DNA of 64,000 bases. Origin: Malurus cyaneus samueli. Its lineage: Eukaryota > Chordata > Aves > Passeriformes > Maluridae. The DNA lies in contig CM019216.1 of assembly GCA_009741485.1 (NCBI GenBank), forward strand, positions 24,961,119 to 25,025,118, read 5' to 3'. The translations under genes were made by a program, and so were the position numbers. The notes beneath the pieces were generated by a model, which was not told where the DNA came from, ran no database searches, and worked only from the letters and a program-made list of their open reading frames with translations. Numbering within the stretch: position 1 is the first letter of the stretch; every line of letters starts with the position of its first letter. Shown piece after piece: positions 61,901 to 64,000 of the stretch.

Positions 61901-63122
61901 GCTTCCAAGAGTTATAGAAAATGAATCTGTTAGACTCAGATGTTGAATAGTTGAATTAAATCAGCTATCTGGATGACTCTCCATCTTTAAAGGATTTTGA
62001 ATGAAAGGCTTCCATCTCCCTAGCTGCTGGTTTGCTTATGGTCCTCTCTCTCAATTTAATGTTGATCTTTGATGACAACTGAGTTCATTGCTGCACCTGT
62101 GGAAACGGGTATCTTCAGCACTATTCCCCCTTGGAATTCTCTTCCTCTGTGCGAGATTGCAGTGTAAAGAGCCTAGCTGTTATGGAAATCAGCTCAATGC
62201 CTTTTCTTGGTTTTTATTGCTCTGATATTTTCTGAGAGTTACAGGTAACTCTTACAGTGTTTTAGTATCGATTTTGAGTCAAGTCCTCTTTGACCTGAGG
62301 AATCTGAAAGGAAGAAAAACGGTGCACTAAAAAGGTAGAAGCTATCACCTGAATGCAGGTAACAGCCCCTCCAGAAGAAACATTTGTTAAATTTGGAAAG
62401 TTTAACAATGCAGAAGTAGTTTTGTCAATTGACCTTGCTATACAGATATGGCACAAATTACAGAAAAAAAGATCAATTCCTTGTTCTCTTTCCACTGAGT
62501 GCTCACAGTGGAAGGGACTTTTGCTTTGGGGGAGTAAAGGAGATTTTTCCTGGTCTGTTTCTTCCACTACAGGCAATCAAAAAGACTAAATAAAGGTAAT
62601 TACAACTGCAATCTTTATTAACAATAATTAGCCTGGCAATATGAAGTGCTAGATAACATGGTGCAACTGCAAAATTTTATGAAGTGCAAACAACACAAAT
62701 CTAACCCTGAAGATAGATTACCTTGACATTTGGTGAATTTAACATGAAAAACAATTGAACATAATGCACACCAGCTCAGAAGTCTTTGGAAATGACCTCT
62801 GCATAATGATTTGAATGCATGAGACAAATAAACGTCTGTCTCCCTCATGTGTCAGACTGTTTTTGAACCCTGCAAGTCATTTAAGCAAGATGTCTCTATC
62901 AGTTTTGGGGTGGGGGTGGGGGGCGGTTGTTTCCAATGTTCTATAGAAATTTTTTCAGAATTGTTGATTGATCTTTACCTTGGGTCTACACAAGCTCCAA
63001 GGAAGAGAATCACAGAGGAACACATATATCTATGGCTCAGTCTGACATCAAACCACTATGTGATCCAAGAATGGAAGCAAGGGTCTAAGAAAACAGGTAT
63101 TTGAACCAATGGACTAATGTCC

Positions 63123-63124
<2 letters not shown>

Positions 63125-63164
<40 letters not shown>
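63125..63164 (+). repeat. Poly(T) tract, 40 bp
   Basis: Forty consecutive T on the plus strand (poly-A in the EYS transcript direction). No transposable element or duplicated flank is recognisable next to it. Confidence 0.95.
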
Positions 63165-64000
63165 CCCAAACATAGAAGACATTATTACTTTATACCTACA
63201 ATCAATTAGGTGCCTATAAAAAACTGATAACCAAGGTTAGATACAGTATTTAGTATGGCAGAATATATCAGATCATCATGACATCACTTAACCACATAGT
63301 ATCTCTGTTTATATATTTGAAGAGAACTATTGAAATATTTTCAACACTCAGCAGCAGTCATGCTAACTTTAACATTATAAACTCAAATTTTCAAAGGAGT
63401 CTATAAAAAATGAATCATTTAGAAAGGCTAAAGAGGGTCATAATTAATAGTGGCAGTCTAGAAAATACTTTAGAAAAAGATTAAGAAGCAGAGATATCTC
63501 TGTTCTCACATCTGTTAGAATAAGAAAAAAAAAAAGATTTGCATAAACTGACCTTCATTGGTATGCCAAATTATAATCTCTTATCATTCATCTAATAGGA
63601 TTGTAACCTCAAAAAAAAAAAATCAAAACCACAGAGTAACATTTCATCTTTCAGGACTAAATTTACCAAAGATCAGCTAACACAGATCTTGCTTAGATTA
63701 GCCTAAGAATTATTATGTAAGTGAACCCTTGAAAAATTTTATCAAGGACTGTTACAATTTCCAAGTCTATAAACAGTAATGGAGCAAAATTAAGCATCTT
63801 CAAGTCAGAGAGTATTTCTTCATGTTAAAAACAAACAAGCAAAAAAACAAATACATCTGCACTGCTCAAATACTGCAGTCACACATGAGGTAGCTATTTC
63901 TCCACTGCAGTTTCTGTTACAAAAGCAAATTTGACTTGTCCTGTCCTGGCAAACAGAGTTTCAAAAAATAGCTTTGTCCTTATAAAGATTATTGTTCTGA

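Larger units (their letters stand above)
52069..64000 (-). other. EYS: EYS intron upstream of the 260 bp exon (partial)
   Basis: Inferred 5' flanking intron of the first visible exon, at least 11.9 kb. It contains CR1 fragments at 54.9-55.4, 56.4-58.0 and 58.9 kb and a T40 tract at 63125. I searched the minus strand for the preceding EGF exon, which must end two bases into a codon, and saw no convincing cysteine-rich candidate. 52.1-54.9 and 59.0-63.1 kb show nothing recognisable. Confidence 0.7.

Noticed and set aside
1..64000. CRISPR arrays, operons, tRNA, rRNA or other prokaryote-type systems
   Set aside because: The DNA is vertebrate intronic sequence with GT-AG exons and avian retroelements; no regularly spaced repeats or RNA gene structures were seen.

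Overview
This window is bird nuclear DNA. It is AT-rich, intron-dominated sequence carrying many CR1 LINE fragments (avian 3' ends with the ATTCTATGATTC-type terminal repeat) and two families of avian endogenous-retrovirus LTRs. There is no prokaryotic gene organisation, no operon, no CRISPR array, and no rRNA or tRNA gene that I can see. The LTR families point to a bird, probably Neoaves, but I cannot name the species.

The only protein-coding gene I can support lies on the minus strand and is the eyes-shut homolog EYS (spacemaker), a secreted photoreceptor extracellular-matrix protein. Seven consecutive internal exons are present, read from high to low coordinates: 52068-51809, 42043-41947, 40781-40674, 40097-39952, 31774-31603, 31079-31001 and 19929-19730. 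All are open, all have GT-AG borders, and the reading frame joins without a break across all six introns. This gives 353 complete codons encoding eight full EGF-like domains plus a partial one at each end. Exon lengths (260, 97, 108, 146, 172, 79, 200 bp) and protein sequence agree with my recollection of human EYS exons 16-22. The segment lies N-terminal to the long mucin-like exon and the laminin-G half of the protein. Neither the next upstream exon (expected above 52068) nor the next downstream exon (expected below 19730) could be found, so the outer parts of the window are read as flanking introns.

Layout: 1-19729 is downstream intron with a near full-length solo LTR at the left edge (about 4-572) and six CR1 pieces. 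19730-31774 holds three exons, with a second LTR family in opposite orientations (22055-22285 and 28390-29330) and an ancient CR1 copy in the large intron. 31775-39951 is intron with an LTR end near 32.4-32.5 kb. 39952-42043 is a tight cluster of three exons with one CR1 piece. 42044-51808 is a large intron with an unclassified GC-richer block at 42.1-42.6 kb. 51809-52068 is the most upstream exon. 52069-64000 is intron with a 1.5 kb degenerate CR1 ORF2 copy (56.4-58.0 kb), interrupted by a long T tract that appears to have grown out of a short T run in the element, plus smaller CR1 pieces.

I found no convincing new gene system. The points most worth a second look are the intact avian EYS exon block and its predicted O-glycosylation pattern, an octamer/homeodomain motif cluster inside an intron, the T-tract expansion inside CR1, inverted LTR pairs around exons, and a few short tandem duplications.
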